From the NCBI RefSeq assembly GCF_040409815.1, contig NZ_CP099959.1, forward strand, positions 930,001-994,000: DNA of 64,000 nucleotides, read 5' to 3'. The notes below the pieces were generated by a model. That model had not been told where the DNA came from. It ran no database searches and worked only from the letters and a program-made list of their open reading frames with translations. This stretch comes from Polynucleobacter sp. UK-FUSCHL-C3. Its GTDB lineage: Bacteria > Pseudomonadota > Gammaproteobacteria > Burkholderiales > Burkholderiaceae. The translations under genes were made by a program, and so were the position numbers. This document shows positions 57,035 through 64,000 of the stretch, piece after piece (position 1 is the stretch's first letter; every line of letters starts with the position of its first letter).

Positions 57035-57775
57035 TTAGCCTGTATGGATACCACCATTGAGGGAGAAGTCTGCGCCGGTAGAGAATGCGCCATCATCCGA
57101 GGCAATCCAGGCACAGATTGAGGCAATCTCATCTGGGGTTCCAAGACGCTTGACTGGAATGGTGCCAATGATCTTCTCAAGCACATCTTCCCGAATCGCT
57201 TTGACCATATCGGTTGCAATATAGCCTGGGGAGACTGTATTAACGGTTACACCTTTGCTAGCTACCTCTTGCGCTAGGGCCATCGTGAACCCATGCAAAC
57301 CCGCCTTCGCAGTGGAATAGTTGGTTTGTCCAAACTGGCCTTTTTGACCATTCACGGAGGAGATATTAATGATGCGGCCCCAGCCGTTATCAATCATGCC
57401 GTCGATCACCTGTTTGGTGACATTAAAGAGTGAGTTCAGATTGGTATCAATCACCGCCTTCCAATCCTCGGGGGTCATCTTACGGAATACGCTGTCACGG
57501 GTAATGCCGGCATTGTTGACCAGCACATCAACACGGCCCACTTCAGCCTTGACCTTTTCAAAGGCGGCTTTGGTGCTCTCCCAATCGGATACATTACCTT
57601 CCGATGCAATGAACTCATAACCGAGTGCCTTTTGTTCGCCGATCCAGCGATCCTTGCGCGGTGAGTTTGGACCGCAACCTGCAATCACCTTAAATCCACC
57701 CTTTGATAAACGCTGACAGATTGAGGTTCCGATACCACCCATACCGCCAGTCACATATGCAATTCGTTGAGCCAT
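57035..57775 (-). CDS. phaB: Acetoacetyl-CoA reductase
   Basis: This 246-residue short-chain dehydrogenase has TGGMGGIGTSICQ (NADPH site), the catalytic NISSVNGQKGQFGQTNYS-type Ser and YSTAK (Tyr and Lys), and VSPGYIATDMV. It makes (R)-3-hydroxybutyryl-CoA for PhaC. It lies 37 bp after phaC. The similarity to Cupriavidus PhaB is strong over the whole length. Confidence 0.95.
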   Translation of the reverse strand: MAQRIAYVTGGMGGIGTSICQRLSKGGFKVIAGCGPNSPRKDRWIGEQKALGYEFIASEGNVSDWESTKAAFEKVKAEVGRVDVLVNNAGITRDSVFRKMTPEDWKAVIDTNLNSLFNVTKQVIDGMIDNGWGRIINISSVNGQKGQFGQTNYSTAKAGLHGFTMALAQEVASKGVTVNTVSPGYIATDMVKAIREDVLEKIIGTIPVKRLGTPDEIASICAWIASDDGAFSTGADFSLNGGIHTG

Positions 57776-57812
57776 GATTTACTCCTTGTTATTGGTGTGA
57801 TCGATCAACCAC

Positions 57813-59429
57813 TTAAACCTTTTGCGCCTTCTCTTTGACGTAGGTGCCAGGCGCGGCAACTAATTTTTTATACTTCCCACCACCGTATTGGCTGGGGGCG
57901 ACTACTTTCTTACCACCGTACTCGGCCAACCACTCGGTGTAATCGGGCCACCAACTTCCTGCAACCTCCTTGGCACCTTTTAACCATTGCTCTGTTTTTT
58001 TGGGTAACTGAGAATTGGTCCAGTAATGACGCTTCTTTTTATGGGGCGGATTAATCACACCGGCGATATGACCAGAAGCGCCCATCACAAAACGAATAGG
58101 CCCTTTCAGAATTTGCGTGCTTTGATAAGCAGAGTGCCAAGGCACGATGTGATCCTCGCGCGATGCAAATACATATGCTGGGCAATTAATCTTAGTAAGG
58201 TCAACCGACTCACCACAGACCTTCAGTACCCCAGGCTTAGCTAGATCATTTTGCAAGTAGGTGTGACGCAAATACCAACAATACATCGGGCCTGGTAAGT
58301 TCGTGGAATCACCGTTCCAGTAGAGTAGATCAAATGGTGGCGGTGAGTTACCCTTCAAATAGTTGTCCACTACGTAGTTCCAGACCAGTTCATTGGGTCG
58401 CAAGAAAGAAAAGGTATTACCCAACTCCAACCCAGAGAGAAGTCCGTAGCGCCCCTCTGCTCCACCAATAGTTTTCTCACGCAGCTTAACCAAAGACTCA
58501 TCGATGAAAACATCGAGGATCCCTGTATCAGTGAAGTCTAGTAAGGTAGTGAGTAAGGTAAGACTAGCGATCGCTTCTTGCTTGCGTGCCGCTAAGACCG
58601 CTAGCGAGGAGCTGACTAAGGTACCGCCAACACAAAATCCCAAGATATTGATCTTGTCTTGCTGACTAATTTCTTGGGTCACCCGAATCGCTTCTAAGAC
58701 CCCCTGACCAACATAATCATCCCAAGTGATTTGATTCATGCTGGCGTCGGCATTTTTCCAGGAGACCATGAACACCGTATGCCCTTGGCTCACCATATAG
58801 CGCACCACCGAGTTATCGGGTTGCAGATCCAGAATGTAATATTTATTAATACACGGCGGCACCATTAAAAATGGGCGCTCATAGACCTGATCGGTCAGCG
58901 GTTTGTATTGAATGAGTTCAAAGAGTTTGTTCCGAAACACCACAGCACCTTCGGTTTGTGCCAAGTTCTGACCAACCTCAAAGCCACTCTCATCGGTCTG
59001 ACTAACCTTACCTTTACCCAAATCGCCTAATAAATTAACGATTCCCTTTTGCAGAGACTGCCCCTGCGTTTGCAAGATGGTCTCTAAGGCCTCAGGATTG
59101 GTGGCAAAGAAATTGGCGGGCGATAAGGCATCAATCATTTGCTGGGTCGTAAACTCAATGCGCTGCAAGGTCTTGGGGTCGGTTTCTACCGCATTCACGA
59201 GTTCATTGAGATAACGTGAGTTGAGTAAATAGGTGGAGACCAATGCTTTACTCCACGGGTTTTGCCAAGCCTGCCCTTGAAAGCGCCGATCTTTAATCTC
59301 GAGAGCATCAGGATCCTTGCCCAACTTACCCAAATCCTCGAGGTATTTTTTTTGGATCTCTGAAAGTTTTACAGGTGGAATCATCGCCATGTATTGCGGT
59401 GCTAGTGTTGGTGAATTTCCCAAGTTCAT
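57813..59429 (-). CDS. phaC: Class I polyhydroxyalkanoate synthase
   Basis: This 538-residue enzyme polymerises hydroxyacyl-CoA. It has the lipase-like box GFCVGGT with catalytic Cys266, Asp426 (ASREDHIVP) and His454 (GASGHIAGVI). At 538 residues it is shorter than Cupriavidus PhaC, mainly at the N-terminus. No good ribosome site precedes the ATG; M14 is an alternative start. A perfect inverted repeat (59498-59522) lies 69 bp upstream and could control it. It heads phaC-phaB-phaR. Confidence 0.95.
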   Translation of the reverse strand: MNLGNSPTLAPQYMAMIPPVKLSEIQKKYLEDLGKLGKDPDALEIKDRRFQGQAWQNPWSKALVSTYLLNSRYLNELVNAVETDPKTLQRIEFTTQQMIDALSPANFFATNPEALETILQTQGQSLQKGIVNLLGDLGKGKVSQTDESGFEVGQNLAQTEGAVVFRNKLFELIQYKPLTDQVYERPFLMVPPCINKYYILDLQPDNSVVRYMVSQGHTVFMVSWKNADASMNQITWDDYVGQGVLEAIRVTQEISQQDKINILGFCVGGTLVSSSLAVLAARKQEAIASLTLLTTLLDFTDTGILDVFIDESLVKLREKTIGGAEGRYGLLSGLELGNTFSFLRPNELVWNYVVDNYLKGNSPPPFDLLYWNGDSTNLPGPMYCWYLRHTYLQNDLAKPGVLKVCGESVDLTKINCPAYVFASREDHIVPWHSAYQSTQILKGPIRFVMGASGHIAGVINPPHKKKRHYWTNSQLPKKTEQWLKGAKEVAGSWWPDYTEWLAEYGGKKVVAPSQYGGGKYKKLVAAPGTYVKEKAQKV

Positions 59430-59497
59430 AATCGGTGCAATCTTTAAGCAATATGTAAAACCAAAAAGTACAGCCCTATTCTCAGACGATTATTGCT

Positions 59498-59522
59498 CTA
59501 GGGTTATAAGCACTAACCCTAG
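59498..59522. promoter_or_regulatory. Inverted repeat upstream of phaC
   Basis: CTAGGGTT (59498-59505) and AACCCTAG (59515-59522) are perfect arms around a 9-bp centre. It lies in the 139-bp space between pgeF and phaC. No T-run follows on the minus strand, so an operator is likelier than a terminator. PhaR is a candidate binder, unproven. The rest of this space shows nothing else. Confidence 0.5.
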
Positions 59523-59568
59523 CCCTAATGAGGTTTTGAGGGCGGTCTATTCCTCAGGACCCTTGATT

Positions 59569-60354
59569 CTAAGGCTTTGGGTTAAACCAGATCAGGCTGG
59601 CAAAGCGCCCGGTGGGGTTTTGACGACGGTAGGAGTAAAAACGCTCAGGCTCACTGTAGGTACAAAGATCCCCACCAAATACCTGCTTCACACCCATTGC
59701 GTATAGACGTTCTTTTGCAATTCTAGGTAAATCGGCCATATAACGCTTGGCATTTATACTTTTCTCAAAACAAGAATCACTGAGCGTATGTCCTCTGTGC
59801 TCAGCTGCCCTTAAGAAGGCATCCCGTACTTCACTTCCCACCTCATAGTGCTTTACAGAAATACTCGGTCCGATCCAAGCAATGAGTCGATCTGCCAGTT
59901 CGGACTGCTCTTGTAAAAATAGGGCCACGGTGTTCTCAAGCACTCCCTCACACAATCCACGCCAGCCTGCATGTGCTGCGGCGATCGCTGTACCTGCTTG
60001 GTTAGTCAACAAGACCGACATACAGTCTGCCGCCAAAATACTTAATACTGTTTGGGGTGTTTGGGTGAACGAGGCATCTGCCTCGACCACATTCTCATGA
60101 ATACCTGGATTGCTTCCCTGCACCTTGACTACTCGGGTACCGTGTACTTGTTTAATCCAATAAGGGCCTTGAGGGAGCAAGGCATCTAAGACCCTACGGT
60201 TTTGCAGAATTGCTTCGAGCTCGTCACCAGCGTAAGCACCCAGATTGAAACCATCAAAGGGGGCTTTGCTAAAGCCGCCGTGACGAGTGGTCGTGAACGC
60301 ATGAACATGACCAGGTGCTGGCCATTGAGCCCGAATCACTGTGAGCGCGATCAT
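59569..60354 (-). CDS. pgeF: Peptidoglycan editing factor PgeF (laccase-domain)
   Basis: This 261-residue protein has the metal-site motifs TTRHGGFSKAP (His), LAADCMSVLL (Cys) and AAHAGWRGL (His), the YfiH/PgeF family signature. PgeF helps remove wrongly incorporated serine from peptidoglycan stems. Its ATG follows the rluD stop directly (TAGATG), showing translational coupling. It is the usual rluD-pgeF operon. Confidence 0.93.
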   Translation of the reverse strand: MIALTVIRAQWPAPGHVHAFTTTRHGGFSKAPFDGFNLGAYAGDELEAILQNRRVLDALLPQGPYWIKQVHGTRVVKVQGSNPGIHENVVEADASFTQTPQTVLSILAADCMSVLLTNQAGTAIAAAHAGWRGLCEGVLENTVALFLQEQSELADRLIAWIGPSISVKHYEVGSEVRDAFLRAAEHRGHTLSDSCFEKSINAKRYMADLPRIAKERLYAMGVKQVFGGDLCTYSEPERFYSYRRQNPTGRFASLIWFNPKP

Positions 60355-61392
60355 CTAATTAGCCTCAGATAATGCACTGGATGCTGCAGTGGGCAAGACC
60401 GCTTCATTTAATTGCACTGCGCTATTTAATGCCAAGAGATCCGCAGGCACTGGGGCAAACCAGCTCATGGGCTTTTGGGTCTTAGGGTGGATGAACTGCA
60501 GTGCAAAGGCATGCAAAGCTTGTCGATGCAAGTTCAGTTCCTTGGCTGCTGCAGGTATCTTTTTGCGATACACCGGATCGCCCAAGAGGGGGTATCCCAA
60601 TGACTCAAGATGAACACGAATTTGATGGGTGCGACCAGTTTCTAGGCGACACTCTAATAAAGAGACCTTAGCAGTTCCCATCGATCCAAGTGCTAAACGT
60701 TTGTAATGGGTCACCGCCGCTTTTGCGCCTTGCTGGCTTGCGCTCACCACGGCCATCTTTAAACGATCACGCTGGTCACGACCCACGGCGGCATCAATCG
60801 TGCCACGTAATGGAGTATCGCCCCAGACCCATGCCAAGTAGCGCCGTTCCACTAAATGATCTTGTAATAAACGCACTAGGGCTGTTTGTGCAATCGCAGT
60901 ACGTGCCACCACAAATAATCCCGAGGTATCTTTATCGAGTCGGTGCACAATGCCTGCGCGCGGTAGATGTTGTAACTCCGGGTAATGAAAGAGTAAGCCG
61001 TTCAGAACGGTGCCACTCCAGTTACCAGCAGCTGGGTGCATCACCATTCCAGCTACTTTATGAAAGACCAGAATTGTGTCATCTGCGTAGATGCAATCAA
61101 GTGGGATGTTCTCTGGCAAAAAGGCATGTTGCTCCGGCATCTCTTGGGGAAAGACCCGAATTTGCTCGCCGCCACGCAGGATTTGGCGAGCCTTGACCAC
61201 TTTGCCGTCTACTAACACTGCTCCCTGGGTCGCCCAAGCTTGTAAACGATTACGAGAATAGTCACTCAAAAAATGAGCCAATGCCTTATCCAATCGCTCA
61301 CCGGCCATATGGTCTGGAATCTCTAGAGCAATGAAATCCTCATCATCGATATAATCAGAGGGATTCGGATTAGGAGTTTGCGGCAATGCCAC
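60355..61392 (-). CDS. rluD: 23S rRNA pseudouridine synthase RluD
   Basis: This 345-residue protein has an N-terminal S4-like RNA-binding domain (RLDKALAHFLSDYSRNRLQAW) and the RluA catalytic motif HRLDKDTSGL with the active Asp. LDCIYADDTILVFHKVAG also matches. It makes pseudouridines in helix 69 of 23S rRNA. It begins with GTG, and its first 7 bp overlap the divergent bamD start, so the two genes share their 5' ends. Confidence 0.95.
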   Translation of the reverse strand: MALPQTPNPNPSDYIDDEDFIALEIPDHMAGERLDKALAHFLSDYSRNRLQAWATQGAVLVDGKVVKARQILRGGEQIRVFPQEMPEQHAFLPENIPLDCIYADDTILVFHKVAGMVMHPAAGNWSGTVLNGLLFHYPELQHLPRAGIVHRLDKDTSGLFVVARTAIAQTALVRLLQDHLVERRYLAWVWGDTPLRGTIDAAVGRDQRDRLKMAVVSASQQGAKAAVTHYKRLALGSMGTAKVSLLECRLETGRTHQIRVHLESLGYPLLGDPVYRKKIPAAAKELNLHRQALHAFALQFIHPKTQKPMSWFAPVPADLLALNSAVQLNEAVLPTAASSALSEAN

Positions 61393-62252
61393 GCTTGAAG
61401 GACCTTATTGTGTTGAACTTACCCACCGTGGGGCGCCATCTTGCTAGTGTAAGGCTTGTCCAGCTTACCCTCCTGATTTGTGCTGGCGCGCTCTTGAGTG
61501 CTTGTGCAAATACCAATACCGATGAAACTGCAGCCTGGTCTGAGGCCAAACTCTTTACCGAAGCCAAAGATAAGATGGCTGAGGGTGACTTTGATAAATG
61601 CGGCAAGTATTTTGAGAAACTCGAGGCTCGGTTCCCCTTTGGTCCGTACTCGCAACAAGCACAAATTAACTCGGCCTACTGTTTCTGGAAAGCGCAGGAG
61701 CCTGCTCAAGCCCTCGTGCAAATTGATCGCTTCATTAAATTACACCAAGGTAACCCTAATCTTGATTACGCCTATTACCTTAAGGGCTTAATTACCTTTA
61801 ATGATGATCTGGGTTTTATGGGCAAGCTCACTGGGCAGGATCTGAGCGAGCGCGATCCCAAAGCAGCCAAAGAAGCCTTTGAGGCCTTCAAGGTCGTGGC
61901 CGAGCGATTCCCTAATAGTAAGTATGCTCCGGATGCGATTGATCGCATGCGCTATATCGTCAACTCACTCGCTGAGGCAGATGTCATTGTGGCGCGTTAT
62001 TACTTTCAACGCGGAGCTTACTTAGCCTCTGCCAATCGCGCTCAGTTGGTTATCCGTGATTACGATCGCGCACCTGCTGTTGAAGAAGCGCTCTACATAT
62101 TGGTGCAATCCTATCAAGCCCTTGGAATGAATGACCTTAGCTCCGACGCAATGCGTGTCTTTAAGCTGAACTTTCCCGATAGTCAGATCTTTAAAACCGG
62201 CGTTCGGGTTCAGAAAGAACGCAGGTGGTGGCAGTTCTGGGTGACTAAATAA
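61386..62252 (+). CDS. bamD: Outer membrane protein assembly factor BamD
   Basis: This 288-residue lipoprotein has a signal with lipobox LLSAC (Cys40), then tetratricopeptide repeats (KMAEGDFDKCGKYFEKLEAR; YAYYLKGLITFNDDL; EEALYILVQSYQALG). It supports BamA in inserting outer-membrane beta barrels. The start at 61386 overlaps rluD on the other strand by 7 bp. The signal is longer than usual, so a later start (GTG or TTG) is possible. Its end overlaps alr by 8 bp. Confidence 0.95.
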   Translation: MPRLKDLIVLNLPTVGRHLASVRLVQLTLLICAGALLSACANTNTDETAAWSEAKLFTEAKDKMAEGDFDKCGKYFEKLEARFPFGPYSQQAQINSAYCFWKAQEPAQALVQIDRFIKLHQGNPNLDYAYYLKGLITFNDDLGFMGKLTGQDLSERDPKAAKEAFEAFKVVAERFPNSKYAPDAIDRMRYIVNSLAEADVIVARYYFQRGAYLASANRAQLVIRDYDRAPAVEEALYILVQSYQALGMNDLSSDAMRVFKLNFPDSQIFKTGVRVQKERRWWQFWVTK

Positions 62253-63333
62253 TCTCGACGGGTACTCGAGGTGCGATCGCACATACGAGCTCATACCCAA
62301 TCGTTTGTGCTTGATTAGCGACATCGTCTACCGGTAGATTTTTACCCCACAACTCCACCGAAGTGCCAAGCGTTGCCCACGGCGCATGACTCAAATCAAT
62401 GGTGAGCATGTCCATCGATACCTGCCCGGCTATGGGGCAGATAATCCCTGAGGTTTTATCAGTGGGTCCGCTGACCCAAACAGGAGTGCCGTCTACGGCA
62501 TGTCGTGGATAGCCATCTGCATAGCCACACGCAATCACCCCAATGCGCATTGCCTGTTTGGCTACATAACGCGCTCCATAGCCCACTGCATCCCCCGCTT
62601 GGAGCTCTTGTACAGCAATAATTTTGCTAGAGAGGCTCATTACGGTTTTAAGATGAGCGTGCTCAATGTCTTTATAAGCGCCAGTGGGTGAGATGCCATG
62701 CAACATGATCCCGGGTCTTACCCAATCGCCTAGGGCATTTCGATGCCAAAGTACGGCGGCAGAGTTTGCTAAGGAGGTCTCGCCCTGAAGGCCATCAATC
62801 GTTTTGCTAAAGCATTCCATTTGTGCACCAACAGAAGGCTCACGATCGACCCGATCTGCATTGGCAAAATGGGTCATATGATGAACGTGGTGACCTTGCG
62901 CATGCAAACGGTGGTAGGCAAGGCGGTAGGCGTCAGGGGTGAATCCTAAACGGTTCATTCCAGAGTTGAGTTTTAGAAACACGGTGATGGGATGGCTTTG
63001 CTTTTCTAGCCAACTAACTTGCTCGGCGCAATGGACCACTAGATCACACCGGAGCTCAATGACCGAGCTGAGGTCATCCTCATTAAATAAGCCCTCTAGA
63101 AGCAAAATGCGCTTATCCCAGCCTTGGGCTCTTAGCCAACGGGCATCATCGAGATCGAGGAGTGCAAAGCCATCCGTTTGGCCTAGGCCGGCCAAGGCAG
63201 CCTTCAGGCTATGCCCATAAGCACGGGCTTTAACCACAGACCATATCCGAGAATTACCTACTAACTCACGGACTCTTGCCAAGTTGTGGCTTAATGCACC
63301 TGTATCAATCGATGCGAGAATCGGGCGCTCCAG
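62245..63333 (-). CDS. alr: Alanine racemase, probable CTG start
   Basis: The PLP-dependent enzyme converts L- to D-alanine for peptidoglycan. The PLP lysine is Lys35 in WSVVKARAYGH, and GYGARYVAKQAMRIGVIACGYADGYPR and SMDMLTIDLS are conserved. The nearest TTG (63282) would cut off the usual first strand. Extending 17 codons upstream gives (M)ERPILASIDTGALSHNLARV, the standard alr N-terminus, and reaches CTG at 63333. A very good ribosome site AAGGGGAG lies 4 nt before it. No ATG, GTG or TTG is available between the preceding in-frame stop and that site. Confidence 0.9.
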   Translation of the reverse strand: MERPILASIDTGALSHNLARVRELVGNSRIWSVVKARAYGHSLKAALAGLGQTDGFALLDLDDARWLRAQGWDKRILLLEGLFNEDDLSSVIELRCDLVVHCAEQVSWLEKQSHPITVFLKLNSGMNRLGFTPDAYRLAYHRLHAQGHHVHHMTHFANADRVDREPSVGAQMECFSKTIDGLQGETSLANSAAVLWHRNALGDWVRPGIMLHGISPTGAYKDIEHAHLKTVMSLSSKIIAVQELQAGDAVGYGARYVAKQAMRIGVIACGYADGYPRHAVDGTPVWVSGPTDKTSGIICPIAGQVSMDMLTIDLSHAPWATLGTSVELWGKNLPVDDVANQAQTIGYELVCAIAPRVPVEII

Positions 63334-63381
63334 AAAACTCCCCTTTCATGCTCTAATCTAGTAAATGAAGCAATTGTACGA

Positions 63382-64000
63382 ATGAAACCTGGTTTTTACA
63401 CTATTATGGCGGCGCAATTTTTTTCGTCGCTCGCAGATAATGCTCTCCTAATCGCGGCGATTGCCCTATTGGCTCAGCTTGCTGCTCCTGCGTGGATGAC
63501 CCCACTTCTTAAGCTGTTCTTTGTTTTATCGTATGTTCTCTTAGCTGCATTTGTGGCTGCCTTCGCAGACTCTCGACCCAAGGGTCAAGTCATGTTCATC
63601 ACCAACACCATCAAAATTGTGGGTTGTGCTGCTATGTTATTTGGGGCGCATCCCTTAGCTTCCTACGCCATCGTTGGTTTAGGGGCTGCCGCTTACTCAC
63701 CGGCCAAGTATGGAATTTTGACCGAACTCCTGCCCCCCGAGAAATTGGTCGCAGCCAATGGTTGGATAGAAGGATTAACCGTAGGGTCGATTATTGCGGG
63801 CACAGTTTTGGGTGGGGTATTAATTAGTACTGCCGTCTCTAATAGCTTAATGAGCTTTGACTTACCAGCAATCACCACTGGGGTGGATAGCCCTGCCGAG
63901 TCAGCCATCTCAATCATCATGTTCATTTATCTGATTGCGGCACTCTTTAATTTACGAATTCCCGATACAGGCGCTCGCTATCCAGAACAAAAGATTAATC
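63382..64000 (+). CDS. lplT: Lysophospholipid transporter LplT (MFS), truncated by window end
   Basis: About 206 residues are visible from ATG 63382. They begin MKPGFYTIMAAQFFSSLADN, with several transmembrane helices and the intracellular motif AFADSRPKGQVMFITN. YSPAKYGILTELLPPEKLVAANGWIEG is characteristic of LplT, which flips lysophospholipids to the inner leaflet for re-acylation. It runs off the window. The 48 bp before it hold no clear ribosome site. Confidence 0.88.
   Translation, partial: MKPGFYTIMAAQFFSSLADNALLIAAIALLAQLAAPAWMTPLLKLFFVLSYVLLAAFVAAFADSRPKGQVMFITNTIKIVGCAAMLFGAHPLASYAIVGLGAAAYSPAKYGILTELLPPEKLVAANGWIEGLTVGSIIAGTVLGGVLISTAVSNSLMSFDLPAITTGVDSPAESAISIIMFIYLIAALFNLRIPDTGARYPEQKIN

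Noticed and set aside
60690..61196. 168-residue plus-strand frame inside rluD
   Set aside because: Antisense to a conserved gene and without family features.

Overview
The window looks like a piece of a small-genome freshwater betaproteobacterium close to Polynucleobacter (Burkholderiaceae). The reasons are the gene orders tRNA-Leu-tig-clpP-clpX-lon-tRNA-Val-ppiD, pyrG-kdsA-eno-ftsB and phaC-phaB-phaR, a Bug-type TctC receptor, and very tight packing with many stop/start overlaps. No stretch of 300 bases lacks a gene. I see no rRNA, CRISPR array, insertion sequence or prophage.

Layout. 0-11.4 kb is accessory and catabolic: a truncated beta-keto acid cleavage enzyme (BKACE) gene, a TctC receptor, a TauD/TfdA-type dioxygenase, three small proteins, a secreted catalase-family peroxidase with an unusual distal site, PsiE, a PQQ sugar dehydrogenase with an esterase, a DUF1993 protein, a two-cupin protein, a WYL regulator, a TlpA-like thioredoxin and a full BKACE gene. 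11.5-21.5 kb is housekeeping: tRNA-Asp, tRNA-Glu, tRNA-Ala, gltX, hslO, ftsB, eno, kdsA, pyrG, a superinfection-immunity-like protein and acnB.

21.5-34.2 kb is the most interesting part. A minus-strand operon encodes a PhnD-type binding protein of the family annotated as putative selenate receptor, an ATPase, two PhnE-type permeases and, at its end, the histidine trimethylase EgtD. A second minus-strand operon carries a spermidine-synthase-like gene, an EgtU/OpuBC-like receptor-permease fusion and an EgtB/SenA-type iron enzyme that would act on hercynine, the product of EgtD. Between them, on the plus strand, lies a LolD-FtsX-AttH-like cassette. Together they suggest a locus for making and importing ergothioneine or its selenium analogue selenoneine. 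No senB, senC, egtC or egtE is present nearby.

34.2-64 kb is mostly conserved: purL, ybbA/tesA, a ParD-like/RelE toxin-antitoxin pair, a PpiD-like chaperone that seems to lack its parvulin domain, lon, clpX, clpP, tig, ispF, ispD, mfd, serB, a BktB-like thiolase, rimO, the PHA genes (phaR, phaB, phaC), pgeF, rluD, bamD, alr (probably with a CTG start) and the beginning of lplT. The PHA genes and thiolase form a carbon-storage set. The tig-to-ppiD block is a protein-folding and proteolysis set.
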